Of a stretch of DNA of 64,000 bases, positions 16,821 to 26,260 are shown piece by piece. The translations under genes were made by a program, and so were the position numbers. The DNA comes from Nocardioides yefusunii (lineage in GTDB: Bacteria; Actinomycetota; Actinomycetes; Propionibacteriales; Nocardioidaceae). Numbering within the stretch: the stretch's first letter is position 1; each line of letters begins with the position of its first letter. The notes beneath the pieces were generated by a model that saw only the letters and a program-made list of their open reading frames with translations, ran no database searches and was not told where the DNA came from. Location: contig NZ_CP034929.1 in NCBI RefSeq assembly GCF_004014875.1, positions 992,001 through 1,056,000 on the forward strand. Direction: 5' to 3'.

Positions 16821-19800
16821 ATGACCAGCCCGATCCGTCTGCTCCGTCGTCCGCCGAACCAGGTCGTCGTCCCGACACTGGACGCCGCGCAGCGTGCCGT
16901 GGTCGAGCACGGGGACGGGCCGTTGCTGGTCCTGGCGGGGCCGGGGACGGGCAAGACGACGACGCTGGTCGAGGCCGTCGTCGACCGGATCGAGAACCGT
17001 GGCGCCGACCCGTCACAGGTGCTCGCCCTGACGTTCTCCCGCAAGGCCGCCCAGCAGCTTCGCGACCGGATCACCGCGCGCCTGGGCCGCACGGTCGCGA
17101 GCCCGGTCTCGATGACCTTCCATTCGTTCGCGCACGCCCTGATGCGTCGGTACACGCCCGACGAGCTCTACGGCACCGCGTTGCGTCTGCTCAGCGCACC
17201 CGAGGCCGACGTGGTCATGCACGAGGTGCTCACCGAGATGCGCGACGAGCTGCCGTGGCCCGAGTCGTTGGGCGAGGCAGTCAACACGCGTGGTTTCGCG
17301 GCCGAGGTCGCCACCGTCATCTCCCGTGCCCGCGAGCACGGTGCCGACGAGGAACAACTGATCGCGATCGGTCGGGCTCACCCTGACGCCCCCGAACTCC
17401 TCGCGGCCGGACTGTTCCTGCAGAACTACCTCCTGCACCTCGACTACCGCGCCGCCACCGACTACGCCGACCTGGTGCGTCGTGCCGTGATCGAGGCGAC
17501 CGCCCACTCGGCCGAACTGCGCGAGGAGTTCCGGTACGTCTTCGTCGACGAGTACCAGGACACCGACCCCGGTCAGGTGCAGCTGCTCAAGGCGATCGCC
17601 GGAGGCGGCGGCAACCTGGTGGTCGTCGGTGACCCCAACCAGTCGATCTACGGCTTCCGTGGCGCCGAGGTCCGCGGCATCCTCGAGTTCCCGCAGACCT
17701 TCCACACCCGCGACGGCGCCGACGCCCCGGTGGTCGTCCTCGACACCACCCGACGCTTCGGGACCACGCTGCTGCAGGCCGCCACCCGGGTGGCGGGCAA
17801 CCTGCCGCTCAACGGTGCCATCCCAGCCCAGGCCCGCGACCTCTTCCTGCACCCGCGTGCGGCCGAAGGGACCGCCACGGGACGCGTCGAGGTCTTCACC
17901 TACGACACCGAACGTGCCGAGGCCGAACGCCTCGCCGACCTGCTGCGCCGCGCCCACCTCGACGACGGGGTGGCCTGGAACGACATGGCCGTCCTGGTCC
18001 GCACCGGATCGAGCACCCTCCCGGCACTGCGCCGGATGCTCTCCAACGCCGGCGTCCCGGTGGAGACCGCCACCGACGAGATCCCGCTCGCCCAGGAACC
18101 AGCCGTGCGTCCGCTGATGTGGGCACTGGAACTCCTGGTCAGTGCCGAGGAGCAGCGTCGGGCCCGTCGTCGTGCCGACGAAGGTCTGGAACTCTCCGAC
18201 TTCCAGCAGCGTGCCCTGGAGTGGAGCCCCACCCCGACCACCGCCCACGACCTCCTGACCTCGCCGCTGGTGCTGCTGCGTGCCACTGAGCTGCGCTCGG
18301 TCAGCCGGGTGCTGCGTCAGCGCGAGGTCGCCGCTGCCGCTGCCGAGGAACGTCCTGCGCTCTCCTCGGGAGAACTGCTCGCCCGGGCCCTCGTCACCGA
18401 CGACGGTTTCGAAGGCGTCCCCGAGGACGTCGGCGGCCGGGCCGTCGCGTTCAAGCAACTCCTCGACGAGACCCGCGACCTGATGCGTCAGGGCAAGGAG
18501 GTCGAAGAGCTGCTCTGGCACCTCTGGGAGGGCGTCGCCTGGCGCGACCGGCTCCGGGCAGCCGTGCTCCGTGGCGGCACCAGCGCTCCCAAGGCCCACC
18601 GTGACCTCGATGCCCTGTGCGCCCTCTTCGACACCGCAGCACGTCTGGAGGAACCCCGCCTACGCACCGACGTGCGCGGCTTCCTCGCCTTCGTCGGTTC
18701 CCAGGCCCTGCCGGCCGACAGCCTCGCCGACAAGGGTGTGCGCACCGAAGCGGTCACCCTCACCACCGCACACCGTTCCAAGGGCCTGGAGTGGCCGATG
18801 GTGGTGGTCGCCCACGTCCAGGAGGACGACTGGCCCGACCTGCGTCGCCGCGCCACGCTCCTGGGTGCTGACCGACTCGGTTCGGAGCAGTACGGCCACC
18901 TGCAGCTCGTCGGGGACGCCTCGCGAGCCGCGATGTTGGCCGAGGAACGTCGCCTCTTCTTCGTGGCCTGCACCCGTGCCAAGGAGCGCCTCGTCATCAC
19001 CGCCGTCGCCTCGAACGCCGAGGACGGCGAGATGCCGTCCCGGTTCGTCGACGAGGTCTGCACGACGCCGCAGCAGGAGAAGGACGGGCACGAGCCGGTA
19101 CGGGTCGTGCACGAGCAGGGCCGACCGCTGCGCCCGCTCAGTCTGGCCGGAGTCGTGGCCGACCTGCGTCGCACTGTGGCCGACCCCGAGGTCGACGAGG
19201 CCTTGCGTGACGCAGCGGCGAAGCGGCTGGCGTTGCTCGCCGCCGAGGAGATCGAGGGTCGACCGCTGGTCCCGGCCGCCGACCCGACCCGCTGGTGGGG
19301 CACCGCCGGCACCACCCTGGCCGCGACCCCGGTCCGGCCCGCCGACCGCCCGGTGAAGTTGTCGGCCTCCACCGTCCAGGCGATCGCCGAGTGCCCGGCG
19401 AAGTGGTTCCTCGAGCGCGAGGCCGGCGGATCGTCGTTCTCCGGCCAGAGCGCCGCCTTCGGCAACGTGGTCCACAAGATCGCCGAGCACGTCACCGACC
19501 CGGAGGTCGGCGAGGCCTCCCTGGACGAGCTGATGGCGCTCCTCGACACGGTCTGGGACCAGCTGCCGTTCCGCACCCCGTGGTCGCGGGAGAAGGAACG
19601 CGAGGAGGCCCGCAAGGCCGTCGAACGGTTCCTCAACCACCACAACGCCTCCACCCGCACGGTGCTGGGCACCGAGGTGGCGTTCAACTTCACCTCGACC
19701 CTGCCCGACGGGCAGCAGGTCCAGCTGCGCGGCTTCGCCGACCGTCTCGAACTGGACGCGCAGGGACGGGTGGTCGTCGTCGACCTCAAGACCGGCAAGT

Positions 19801-20141
19801 ACCCGCCGAGCGACAAGTCGTTGGTGGAGAACCCCCAGCTCGGCATCTACCAGTACGCCGTCGAACAGGGCGGCTTCTCCGATCACGTCGCACCCGGCAG
19901 TCTCTCCGGCGGTGCGGAGCTGTGGCAGCTGCGGGCCTCGAAGAAGGACGTCCCCAAGGTCCAGGCCCAGGCGAAGCAGGAGCCGGACCCCGAGGGCTGG
20001 GTGCTCGCCGAGCGCCAGCTCGCCGAGACCGCGCAGACCATCCGGGCCGAGGACTTCGCCGCCGTCCCGGGGTCGCACTGCGACTTCTGCACCTTCCGTT
20101 CGCTCTGCCCCGCCCGCACCACCTCCGGAGTGATCTCGTGA
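16821..20141 (+). CDS. adnA: AdnA subunit of the AdnAB helicase-nuclease
   Basis: A 1106-residue UvrD-type motor fused to a RecB-type nuclease. Motor motifs: GPGTGKTT near 40-47, SRKAAQQL, VDEYQDTD near 243, GDPNQSIYGFRG near 271, and the helicase motif LTTAHRSKGLEWP. The C-terminal nuclease carries GFADRLELD and VVVVDLKTGK (near 986), flanked by a cysteine near 857 (AECPAKW) and CDFCTFRSLC near 1090, the four-cysteine Fe-S staple. In mycobacteria AdnAB resects DNA double-strand breaks, with AdnB as the main motor. The gene overlaps adnB by four bases. The start ATG has no Shine-Dalgarno sequence, and the frame is open further upstream, so the exact N terminus is uncertain. Confidence 0.9.
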   Translation: MTSPIRLLRRPPNQVVVPTLDAAQRAVVEHGDGPLLVLAGPGTGKTTTLVEAVVDRIENRGADPSQVLALTFSRKAAQQLRDRITARLGRTVASPVSMTFHSFAHALMRRYTPDELYGTALRLLSAPEADVVMHEVLTEMRDELPWPESLGEAVNTRGFAAEVATVISRAREHGADEEQLIAIGRAHPDAPELLAAGLFLQNYLLHLDYRAATDYADLVRRAVIEATAHSAELREEFRYVFVDEYQDTDPGQVQLLKAIAGGGGNLVVVGDPNQSIYGFRGAEVRGILEFPQTFHTRDGADAPVVVLDTTRRFGTTLLQAATRVAGNLPLNGAIPAQARDLFLHPRAAEGTATGRVEVFTYDTERAEAERLADLLRRAHLDDGVAWNDMAVLVRTGSSTLPALRRMLSNAGVPVETATDEIPLAQEPAVRPLMWALELLVSAEEQRRARRRADEGLELSDFQQRALEWSPTPTTAHDLLTSPLVLLRATELRSVSRVLRQREVAAAAAEERPALSSGELLARALVTDDGFEGVPEDVGGRAVAFKQLLDETRDLMRQGKEVEELLWHLWEGVAWRDRLRAAVLRGGTSAPKAHRDLDALCALFDTAARLEEPRLRTDVRGFLAFVGSQALPADSLADKGVRTEAVTLTTAHRSKGLEWPMVVVAHVQEDDWPDLRRRATLLGADRLGSEQYGHLQLVGDASRAAMLAEERRLFFVACTRAKERLVITAVASNAEDGEMPSRFVDEVCTTPQQEKDGHEPVRVVHEQGRPLRPLSLAGVVADLRRTVADPEVDEALRDAAAKRLALLAAEEIEGRPLVPAADPTRWWGTAGTTLAATPVRPADRPVKLSASTVQAIAECPAKWFLEREAGGSSFSGQSAAFGNVVHKIAEHVTDPEVGEASLDELMALLDTVWDQLPFRTPWSREKEREEARKAVERFLNHHNASTRTVLGTEVAFNFTSTLPDGQQVQLRGFADRLELDAQGRVVVVDLKTGKYPPSDKSLVENPQLGIYQYAVEQGGFSDHVAPGSLSGGAELWQLRASKKDVPKVQAQAKQEPDPEGWVLAERQLAETAQTIRAEDFAAVPGSHCDFCTFRSLCPARTTSGVIS

Positions 20142-23100
20142 CCACGCCCGCCCAGACCACGCCCGCCCAGACCGCGTCCAGCACGACGTCGCAGCCGCTG
20201 CGGATCGCCACCCCCGCCGACCTGCGCGCCGTCACCGGTGCCTCGTTCACCGTCTCCGACCAGCAGTGGGAGGCGATCTCCGCGCCGCCGCAGCCCGGCG
20301 TCGTCATCGCCGGCGCCGGTTCGGGCAAGACCGAGCTGATGTCGGCACGCGTCATCTTCCTGGTCGCCAACGGTTTCGTGGCCGCGGACGAGGTGCTCGG
20401 CCTGACGTTTACGACGAAGGCCACCGCCGAGCTCTCCCAGCGCATCCGTGGCGCCCTCGCCAACGCCGGTCTCGACCGCGCGCCGATGGGGGAGGACGGC
20501 GCCCCGGGTGACCTGCTCGAGCCCACCGTCTCCACCTACAACGCCTATGCCGCGTCCCTCCTGAGTGAGCACGGGCTGCGGATCGGGCACGAGCCCGGCG
20601 TCCGGGTGATGGGCGACGCCGCCCGGTTCCAGCTCGCCCAGCGGGTGATCGCGAACCATCGCGGGGAGGTGCGCCACCTCTCCGACCACCCCGGCACCGT
20701 CATCGGGTGGCTGCTGGCCCTGGACGGCGCGATGAACGAACACCTCGTCAGCGCCGACGCTGTGCGTGCCTTCCAGAGCAACGAGCGTCCGCTCTTCGAG
20801 GCCGAACTGGCCGACCTGATCGCGGAGAAGGCCCGCAACAAGACCAAGCAGGACGCGATCCGCACCGTCCTGGAGAAGATGGACCAGCGTCGCGAACTCC
20901 TCGACCTGGTGCTCGCCTACCGTGAGGCCAAGGCGAAGTACCGGCTCATGGACTTCTCCGACCAGATCGTCGGCGCCTGCCGGGTCGCGGACGAGTTCCC
21001 CGAGGTCGCAGCGGGGGAGCGCGCCAAGTTCAAGGTCGTGCTGCTCGACGAGTACCAGGACACCTCCGTGGCCCAGGCGCTGCTGCTCTCGCGTCTCTTC
21101 AGCGGACCCGACGCCGAGCACGGACGCGGTCACGCGGTCACTGCGGTCGGTGACCCCAACCAAGCGATCTACGGCTGGCGTGGTGCGTCGGTGGCCAACA
21201 TCGCCAACTTCCGTTCCCAGTTCCCGATGGCCGACGGCACCGACTCGCGTCGTTTCTCCCTCACCGTCAACCGTCGCTCCGACCGCCGCATCCTCGACGT
21301 CGCCAACGAACTCGCCGCCCCGCTGCTGGAGGAGCAGGAGGGCCTGGTCGAACCGCTGGAGTGGAAGCCCGACGCTGAGGAAGGCGTCGTGCGTTCGGTG
21401 GTGCATCGCACCCAGTCCGACGAACTCACCTGGCTGGTCGAGGAGGTCAAGGCGGCCCACACCCGGATCCGCAACGAGGCGCTGGCGCGCGTCCAGCAGG
21501 CCAAGATCGAGAAGCGGTTCGACGACGCCCGCGCGCTGGAGGCCAAGGCCGACCTGTGCTGGCGTGAGATCGGCATCCTGGTGCGCACCAACTCCGAGGG
21601 AGCCAATGCCTACGACGCCCTGAGCGCGGCCGGGGTCCCGGTCGAGATCGTGGGTCTGGGTGGACTGCTGCGGCTCCCCGAGGTGGCCCAGGTGGTGGCC
21701 ACCCTCAGCCTGCTCGAGGACCTCACCGACAACGCCTCCCTGCTGACGTTGCTGGCCGGTCCGCGCTGGGAGATCGGGGTCCGTGACCTCGCCCTGCTCG
21801 GACAGCGCTCCGCCGAACTGGCCCGGGCCGAAGCCGCCCCCGAGGGCGCGCAGAGCATCGCCGCCGAACTCTCCGACGCCGTTGCCGGAGCCGACCCCAC
21901 CGAGATGGCCTCGCTCAACGAGGCACTGGCCTCGCCCGGGGACCTGCCCTACTCGCCGCAGGCGAAGGAGCGCTTCGCCCGGCTCGCTGCCGAACTGGAG
22001 CACCTGCGCTCGTTCGTGGGCGACCCGCTCCTCGACCTGATGCGCCGGATCATGGACGTCACCGGTCTTGACACCGAACTGGCCGCCTCCACCTCACCGG
22101 CAGCCGAGGCGCGTCGCGAGAACCTCGACCTCTTCCTCAAGGCGGTGGCTGACTTCCAGGCTGTCGACGGCACCGTCACCCTGCCTGCCCTCAACGCCTG
22201 GCTGGAGGTCGAGGACGCCGAGAGCGGGGGCCTGGACCTCGCCCCGCCGAGTGAGTCCGACTCGGTGAAGCTGCTCACCGTGCACCGTTCCAAGGGCTTG
22301 GAGTACGACGTCGTGTTCATGATCGGGGTCGCCGAGGAACGCTTCCCGAGCTCGCGGGCCAGGTCGCAGTGGACGGCCGTGAGCCACGAACTCCCCGCCA
22401 GACTGCGCGGCGACGCCGACAGCGTGCCGCAGTTGGAGGAACGCTCCGCCGACGGCCTGGCCCAGCTGAAGGCTGACGTCAAGGCTCACCACGCGATGGA
22501 GGAGCTCCGTCTCGGGTACGTCGCCTACACCCGGGCCCGCCACGAGTTCGTCGTCTCCAGCCACGTCTGGGGCACCCGGCAGAAGCCGCTCAAGCCGTCG
22601 TCGTACCTGCAGGTGGTCCGCGACGCCGAGAAGCGCTGGCAGGAGGCAGGAGACCCGCGCGAGCTCGCCGAGTGGTACGTCCCCGGCGAGGACGAGGAGA
22701 ACCCGGTCCACGCCGAGTCGCAGCGCGTCGGCTGGCCCTCGACCGACCGCACCCGCGAACGCGAACGACGTGAGGAGGCCGCCCGGCGGGTCCTGGCCGC
22801 TGACGTCGAGGCCGCGGACGACGTCGAACGCCTGGCAGGTGTCGAGGCTCCCGACGGTGGGACCGGCGCTGAGACCGTCGCACGGTGGGACGCCGAGATC
22901 GAGCGGCTGCTGCTGGAGGAACGCACCCGCCGTCGCAGCGTGATCGAGATCGAGGTGCCGGCCTCGCTCTCCACCACCGCGGTGCAGAAGCTGCGGCAGG
23001 ACCCGCAGGCCTACGCCGAGGAACTGCTGCGCCCGATGCCCAAGCCGCCCGCTCCCGCAGCCCGGTTCGGCACCGCCTTCCACGCCTGGATCGAGGCCCG

Positions 23101-23569
23101 GTGCGAGCAACAGATGCTGCTCGACCCCGAGGACCTCCCGGGCCGGGCCGACGCCGGCATCGTCGACGACTCCGACCTCACTGCGCTGCAGCAGGCGTTC
23201 GAGAAGAGCGTCTTCGGCACCCGCCGTCCCAGCGCCGTGGAGGCCCCGTTCTCGCTGGCCGTGGGTCCGCACGTCGTGCGAGGCCGGATCGACGCCGTCT
23301 ACCAGGAGCCCGACGCCCCCGACGGGAGCACCCGCTGGCTCCTGGTCGACTGGAAGACCCACCGCAGCGAGACCGCAGACTCCTTCCAGCTCTCGGTGTA
23401 CCGCCAGGCCTGGGCCGAACTGCATCGGGTGCCGCCCGAGAACGTCGACGTCGCGTTCCACTACGTCCGCTCCGGCCGGACGGTGCGTCCCACCAACCTC
23501 GCGACGCGGGAGGAACTCATCGCCATCCTGGACGGCACCCACGCCGACGGGGTTAGCCTCGAGGAGTGA
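20138..23569 (+). CDS. adnB: AdnB subunit of the AdnAB helicase-nuclease
   Basis: A 1143-residue partner of AdnA with the same plan. A Thr/Ala/Gln-rich leader of about 25 residues precedes the motor. Motifs: GAGSGKTEL near 60, FTTKATAEL, LLDEYQDTS near 303, GDPNQAIYGWRGAS, and TVHRSKGLEYD. The nuclease has GRIDAVYQ near 1048 and LLVDWKTH near 1068. AdnB provides the translocating ATPase of the heterodimer in mycobacteria. The GTG at 20138 sits in a GTGA overlap with adnA and has GGAG upstream, so the subunits are made in coupled fashion. Unlike AdnA it shows no Fe-S cysteine cluster at the C terminus. Confidence 0.92.
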   Translation: MTTPAQTTPAQTASSTTSQPLRIATPADLRAVTGASFTVSDQQWEAISAPPQPGVVIAGAGSGKTELMSARVIFLVANGFVAADEVLGLTFTTKATAELSQRIRGALANAGLDRAPMGEDGAPGDLLEPTVSTYNAYAASLLSEHGLRIGHEPGVRVMGDAARFQLAQRVIANHRGEVRHLSDHPGTVIGWLLALDGAMNEHLVSADAVRAFQSNERPLFEAELADLIAEKARNKTKQDAIRTVLEKMDQRRELLDLVLAYREAKAKYRLMDFSDQIVGACRVADEFPEVAAGERAKFKVVLLDEYQDTSVAQALLLSRLFSGPDAEHGRGHAVTAVGDPNQAIYGWRGASVANIANFRSQFPMADGTDSRRFSLTVNRRSDRRILDVANELAAPLLEEQEGLVEPLEWKPDAEEGVVRSVVHRTQSDELTWLVEEVKAAHTRIRNEALARVQQAKIEKRFDDARALEAKADLCWREIGILVRTNSEGANAYDALSAAGVPVEIVGLGGLLRLPEVAQVVATLSLLEDLTDNASLLTLLAGPRWEIGVRDLALLGQRSAELARAEAAPEGAQSIAAELSDAVAGADPTEMASLNEALASPGDLPYSPQAKERFARLAAELEHLRSFVGDPLLDLMRRIMDVTGLDTELAASTSPAAEARRENLDLFLKAVADFQAVDGTVTLPALNAWLEVEDAESGGLDLAPPSESDSVKLLTVHRSKGLEYDVVFMIGVAEERFPSSRARSQWTAVSHELPARLRGDADSVPQLEERSADGLAQLKADVKAHHAMEELRLGYVAYTRARHEFVVSSHVWGTRQKPLKPSSYLQVVRDAEKRWQEAGDPRELAEWYVPGEDEENPVHAESQRVGWPSTDRTRERERREEAARRVLAADVEAADDVERLAGVEAPDGGTGAETVARWDAEIERLLLEERTRRRSVIEIEVPASLSTTAVQKLRQDPQAYAEELLRPMPKPPAPAARFGTAFHAWIEARCEQQMLLDPEDLPGRADAGIVDDSDLTALQQAFEKSVFGTRRPSAVEAPFSLAVGPHVVRGRIDAVYQEPDAPDGSTRWLLVDWKTHRSETADSFQLSVYRQAWAELHRVPPENVDVAFHYVRSGRTVRPTNLATREELIAILDGTHADGVSLEE
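23554..23559 (+). promoter_or_regulatory. TAGCCT box inside the end of adnB
   Basis: TAGCCT ends six bases before the GTG start of nudC (23566). It would allow nudC to be transcribed separately from adnAB, as a leaderless mRNA. Confidence 0.45.
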
Positions 23570-24549
23570 GTCGTGAGGAGATGAGGTCGCTGCCGCACCT
23601 GGCGCTGTCGGTGCGCGCCCACAACCGGGAGGCGCTGCACCGCACCGACGAGGCGTGGCTCGACGAACGCTGGGCAGACCCGTCCACGCGGGTCCTGGTC
23701 CTGGCCGACGGCCGCACCGAACCCGGGCTGCGCTGGTACGCGCCCTCCGAACTCACCTCCGTCCTCGTCCTGGGAGAACGCACCGGCGAGCGCGTGCTGC
23801 TCGGGCACCGCGACGGCGTCACCCGGTTCGCGCTCCTGGTCGAACCACACGACGTACCGACGGGCACCGAGCACTGGGTGGGGCTGCGCGGGCTCTTCGG
23901 TCTGCTGGGCGGCGGAGACCCCGAAGCACAGGAACGGGCCAGTGACCTCGCCCCGTGGCTCTTCCACGCCGTCGGGATGGCGGAGTGGCGTCGCTCGACC
24001 CGGTTCTGCCCTCGCTGTGCCGGGCGCCTCGAACCGCGCTCCGCAGGACACGAACTGCTCTGCACCGGATGTGGACGCGCACAGTTCCCTCGCACCGACC
24101 CCGCAGTGATCATGAGCGTCGCGCACGGCGAGCCGGGCAGCGACCAGGAGGCGATCCTGCTGGGGCGTCAGGCCTCCTGGCCCGCCACGCAGTGGTCCAC
24201 GCTGGCAGGTTTCGTGGAGCCCGGTGAGACGCTCGAGGACGCAGTACGCCGCGAGGTGATGGAGGAGACCGGCGTCCGTGTCGGTGAGGTCACCTACGTG
24301 GGTTCTCAGCCGTGGCCGCTCCCCGCGAGCCTGATGGTCGGCTACGAGGCCCGTGCCCTGAGCACCGAGATCCACGTCGACGAGGCAGAGATCGCCGACG
24401 CGCGCTGGTTCACCCGCGCCGAACTCGCTGCAGGGCTGCGTGAGGGCAGCATCGGGGTGCCCAGAAGTGTCTCGATCTCGTCTTCGTTGCTGACCAGGTG
24501 GTTCGGAGCGCCCCTGACGGGGAAGGATGTCCTGCAGCAGCGCGACTGA
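23566..24549 (+). CDS. nudC: NAD(H) pyrophosphatase / NAD-cap removing Nudix hydrolase NudC
   Basis: A 327-residue Nudix enzyme with an N-terminal NudC-specific domain. A zinc ribbon follows (CPRC near 149, CTGC near 167) and the Nudix box GFVEPGETLEDAVRREVMEE near 220-240. The NudC signature SQPWPLPASLM after the box distinguishes it from other Nudix proteins. It hydrolyses NADH to NMNH and AMP and in other bacteria removes NAD caps from RNA. The GTG start overlaps the end of adnB by four bases. The AdnAB-NudC neighbourhood is conserved in mycobacteria. Confidence 0.92.
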   Translation: MSREEMRSLPHLALSVRAHNREALHRTDEAWLDERWADPSTRVLVLADGRTEPGLRWYAPSELTSVLVLGERTGERVLLGHRDGVTRFALLVEPHDVPTGTEHWVGLRGLFGLLGGGDPEAQERASDLAPWLFHAVGMAEWRRSTRFCPRCAGRLEPRSAGHELLCTGCGRAQFPRTDPAVIMSVAHGEPGSDQEAILLGRQASWPATQWSTLAGFVEPGETLEDAVRREVMEETGVRVGEVTYVGSQPWPLPASLMVGYEARALSTEIHVDEAEIADARWFTRAELAAGLREGSIGVPRSVSISSSLLTRWFGAPLTGKDVLQQRD

Positions 24550-24584
24550 GCCGGCCGCCTGCGCCGCGTGAGCGAGGGGGAACG

Positions 24585-25271
24585 GTGGACAAGCACGCAC
24601 GGTACGGCCCGCCAGCGGTCTTCACGATGTCGCGCACCGTGCTCGGCCTCTCCACCTGGGCAGTCGCCCTGCTCGTGCTGGTCGTGGGCGAGTGTTTGGG
24701 AGCGGGCTCGGAGGTGGTCGATCCGGGCAGCCAGGCCTCGGCCGTGGTGGCGTTCGCGTTGTGGGGCATCTCGTGTGCGGTGGCGATGCCTGATCCGGTC
24801 GCCCGGCAGTGCCTCGGGCTCCTCAACGCCGCTCTGGTCCTGGCGCTGGTCGCGGGCGGCTTCGTCCAGGACTTCCGGTTCGTGTGGTTGAGCCACACCG
24901 TGGGCATGACGCTCACCGAGGCCGTGATCGCTGCAGCCGCGCTGGTGTTGCTGGCTCCTCGTTCCTCGACCACGGGGTACCGCGCCTCCGGCCGGTCGGT
25001 ACGGGTCCGTGGCGGCGGGTTCTCCGCCGAGGGGCGCGCCTTGGTGTGGACCCTGACCGGGATCACCTGTGCCGTGCTGGGGTTCAACGTGGGGCAGCAG
25101 TCCGGTCACCAGGTGTTCGGGCTGCTGGTGGGTTCGCTCGTCGTTGCGTCCTTGTTCCTGCTCGCTCTCGGCTGGCGTCTGGGACGTGCGCGCTCGGGCC
25201 AGCCCGTGGACTGCGTCGTGGAGGCGTTGGCAGGGCGTGACACGCAGGAGGCCGCCACCCCACAGGGGTGA
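24585..25271 (+). CDS. Polytopic membrane protein of unknown function
   Basis: I do not recognise this 228-residue protein. It has six hydrophobic stretches, at about 15-38, 48-64, 71-92, 97-118, 145-165 and 168-190, with short basic loops and a hydrophilic C-terminal tail, so it is an integral membrane protein with both ends likely cytosolic. No catalytic or transport motif is evident. I chose the GTG at 24585 because GAGGGGG lies just upstream; the frame is open farther back into the end of nudC. It sits 35 bases after nudC, probably in the same transcription unit, and its stop codon lies inside a terminator stem. Confidence 0.65.
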   Translation: MDKHARYGPPAVFTMSRTVLGLSTWAVALLVLVVGECLGAGSEVVDPGSQASAVVAFALWGISCAVAMPDPVARQCLGLLNAALVLALVAGGFVQDFRFVWLSHTVGMTLTEAVIAAAALVLLAPRSSTTGYRASGRSVRVRGGGFSAEGRALVWTLTGITCAVLGFNVGQQSGHQVFGLLVGSLVVASLFLLALGWRLGRARSGQPVDCVVEALAGRDTQEAATPQG

Positions 25272-25278
25272 CGGCCTC
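25248..25278 (+). terminator. Terminator overlapping the end of the membrane protein gene
   Basis: A 14-pair stem with one mismatch (GAGGCCG-CACCCC with its complement) and an ACA loop contains the stop codon at 25269-25271. The glutaredoxin gene converges from the right, so it may serve both strands. Confidence 0.65.
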
Positions 25279-25304
25279 GCGACGCTCTGCCTGGGGGAGT
25301 GACC

Positions 25305-25559
25305 TCAGAGCTCGCCGAGCTCGGTCAGCTTCGCCTTGACCTGCGCGACGCTGGGGTTGGTCTGTGCGGTGCCGTCGGAGTAGACGAGGGTCGGAACGGT
25401 CTGGTTGCCGTTGTTGACCTTCTCGACGATCTGGGCGGCCTCGGGGACCTGCTCGATGTCGACGATCTCGATGTCGGTGATGCCCTCGCGCTCCAGAGCG
25501 CTCTTGAGGCGGTGGCAGTAGCCGCACCACGGGGTCGAGTACATCGTGAACAGGGCCAT
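25305..25559 (-). CDS. Glutaredoxin-like mycoredoxin (Mrx1-type)
   Basis: An 84-residue thioredoxin-fold protein. The active site is WCGYCH with Cys12 and Cys15, matching mycoredoxin-1 rather than NrdH (which has CVQC-type sites). The cis-proline is in TVPTLVY. Mycoredoxin reduces mycothiol mixed disulfides in the cytosol of actinobacteria, with electrons from mycothiol and mycothiol reductase. The ATG at 25557-25559 follows AGGAG. The homologue near uvrD2 and nudC is a conserved feature of mycobacteria. Confidence 0.88.
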   Translation of the reverse strand: MALFTMYSTPWCGYCHRLKSALEREGITDIEIVDIEQVPEAAQIVEKVNNGNQTVPTLVYSDGTAQTNPSVAQVKAKLTELGEL

Positions 25560-25693
25560 CAGGGACTCCTCGGAACGGTTCGTGGGCGACACCGCGGCGG
25601 CGGCGTCCGACTTCTCCAACTCTACGCAGCCACCGTCTGTTCCCGACGTACCGTCGCGTGTGCCCGCCACGGTGGTGGCCACGGGAAGGATCG

Positions 25694-26236
25694 ATGGACG
25701 ACGTCCTCGCGCTGACACGGATCGTGCTCCGGGACCCGCTCACCCTCGTCGCCGGTGTCGGCGTGGCTCTCGTGATCGGTGCGGTCTGGCTCTGGCTGGT
25801 CCGGGGCCGGGGTTGGGGTCCTTGGCGTCGGGCAGCCGTCGTCCTCGGATCCGCGGCGCTCGGGACGGCGCTCGCGATCGTGCTGGTGCGCGAGGACGTC
25901 ACGTTCGGGCGCCCCTGGTACTGCTTGGGCAACCCGGGGATCGCCCCGGGCACTGCAGAGGAGACCCTCAACCTGGTGCTCTACTCACCCGCGGCCTTCT
26001 TCGCCGTCCTGGCCACCCGTCGCCTGCTCGCGACGACCACGGTGTTCCTGGTGCTCGTCGTGGCCGTCGAGTGCCTCCAGAAGTGGATCGACGTCGGCAC
26101 CTGCGAGGTCGGCGACATGTCCCGCAACGGTGTCGGGGCGCTGCTGGGCGCTCTGGCCGGCAGGGTGGTGCTGAGCGGTGCAGGGTGCATGCCGGGTGGT
26201 CGCACCGAGTCGGGGAGGGACGCGGGCCGGAGGTAG
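25694..26236 (+). CDS. VanZ-like membrane protein
   Basis: A 180-residue protein with five hydrophobic segments. The motif set NLVLYSPAAFF, AVECLQKWID and GDMSRNGVGALLG resembles the VanZ family, where an acidic residue, a Gln and a D-x-x-x-N-x-x-G motif recur in the last two helices. VanZ contributes to low-level teicoplanin resistance in enterococci, but most family members are of unknown role, so no resistance is implied. The ATG at 25694 is preceded by GGGAAGGA. The MFS gene starts 24 bases after its stop, suggesting co-transcription. Confidence 0.7.
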   Translation: MDDVLALTRIVLRDPLTLVAGVGVALVIGAVWLWLVRGRGWGPWRRAAVVLGSAALGTALAIVLVREDVTFGRPWYCLGNPGIAPGTAEETLNLVLYSPAAFFAVLATRRLLATTTVFLVLVVAVECLQKWIDVGTCEVGDMSRNGVGALLGALAGRVVLSGAGCMPGGRTESGRDAGRR

Positions 26237-26260
26237 CGTGACGACGATCCGAGGAGGACC

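Noticed and set aside
25694-26236. Glycopeptide-resistance gene vanZ
   Set aside because: Only family-level similarity, with no vanHAX-type neighbours; most VanZ-like proteins are not resistance determinants.
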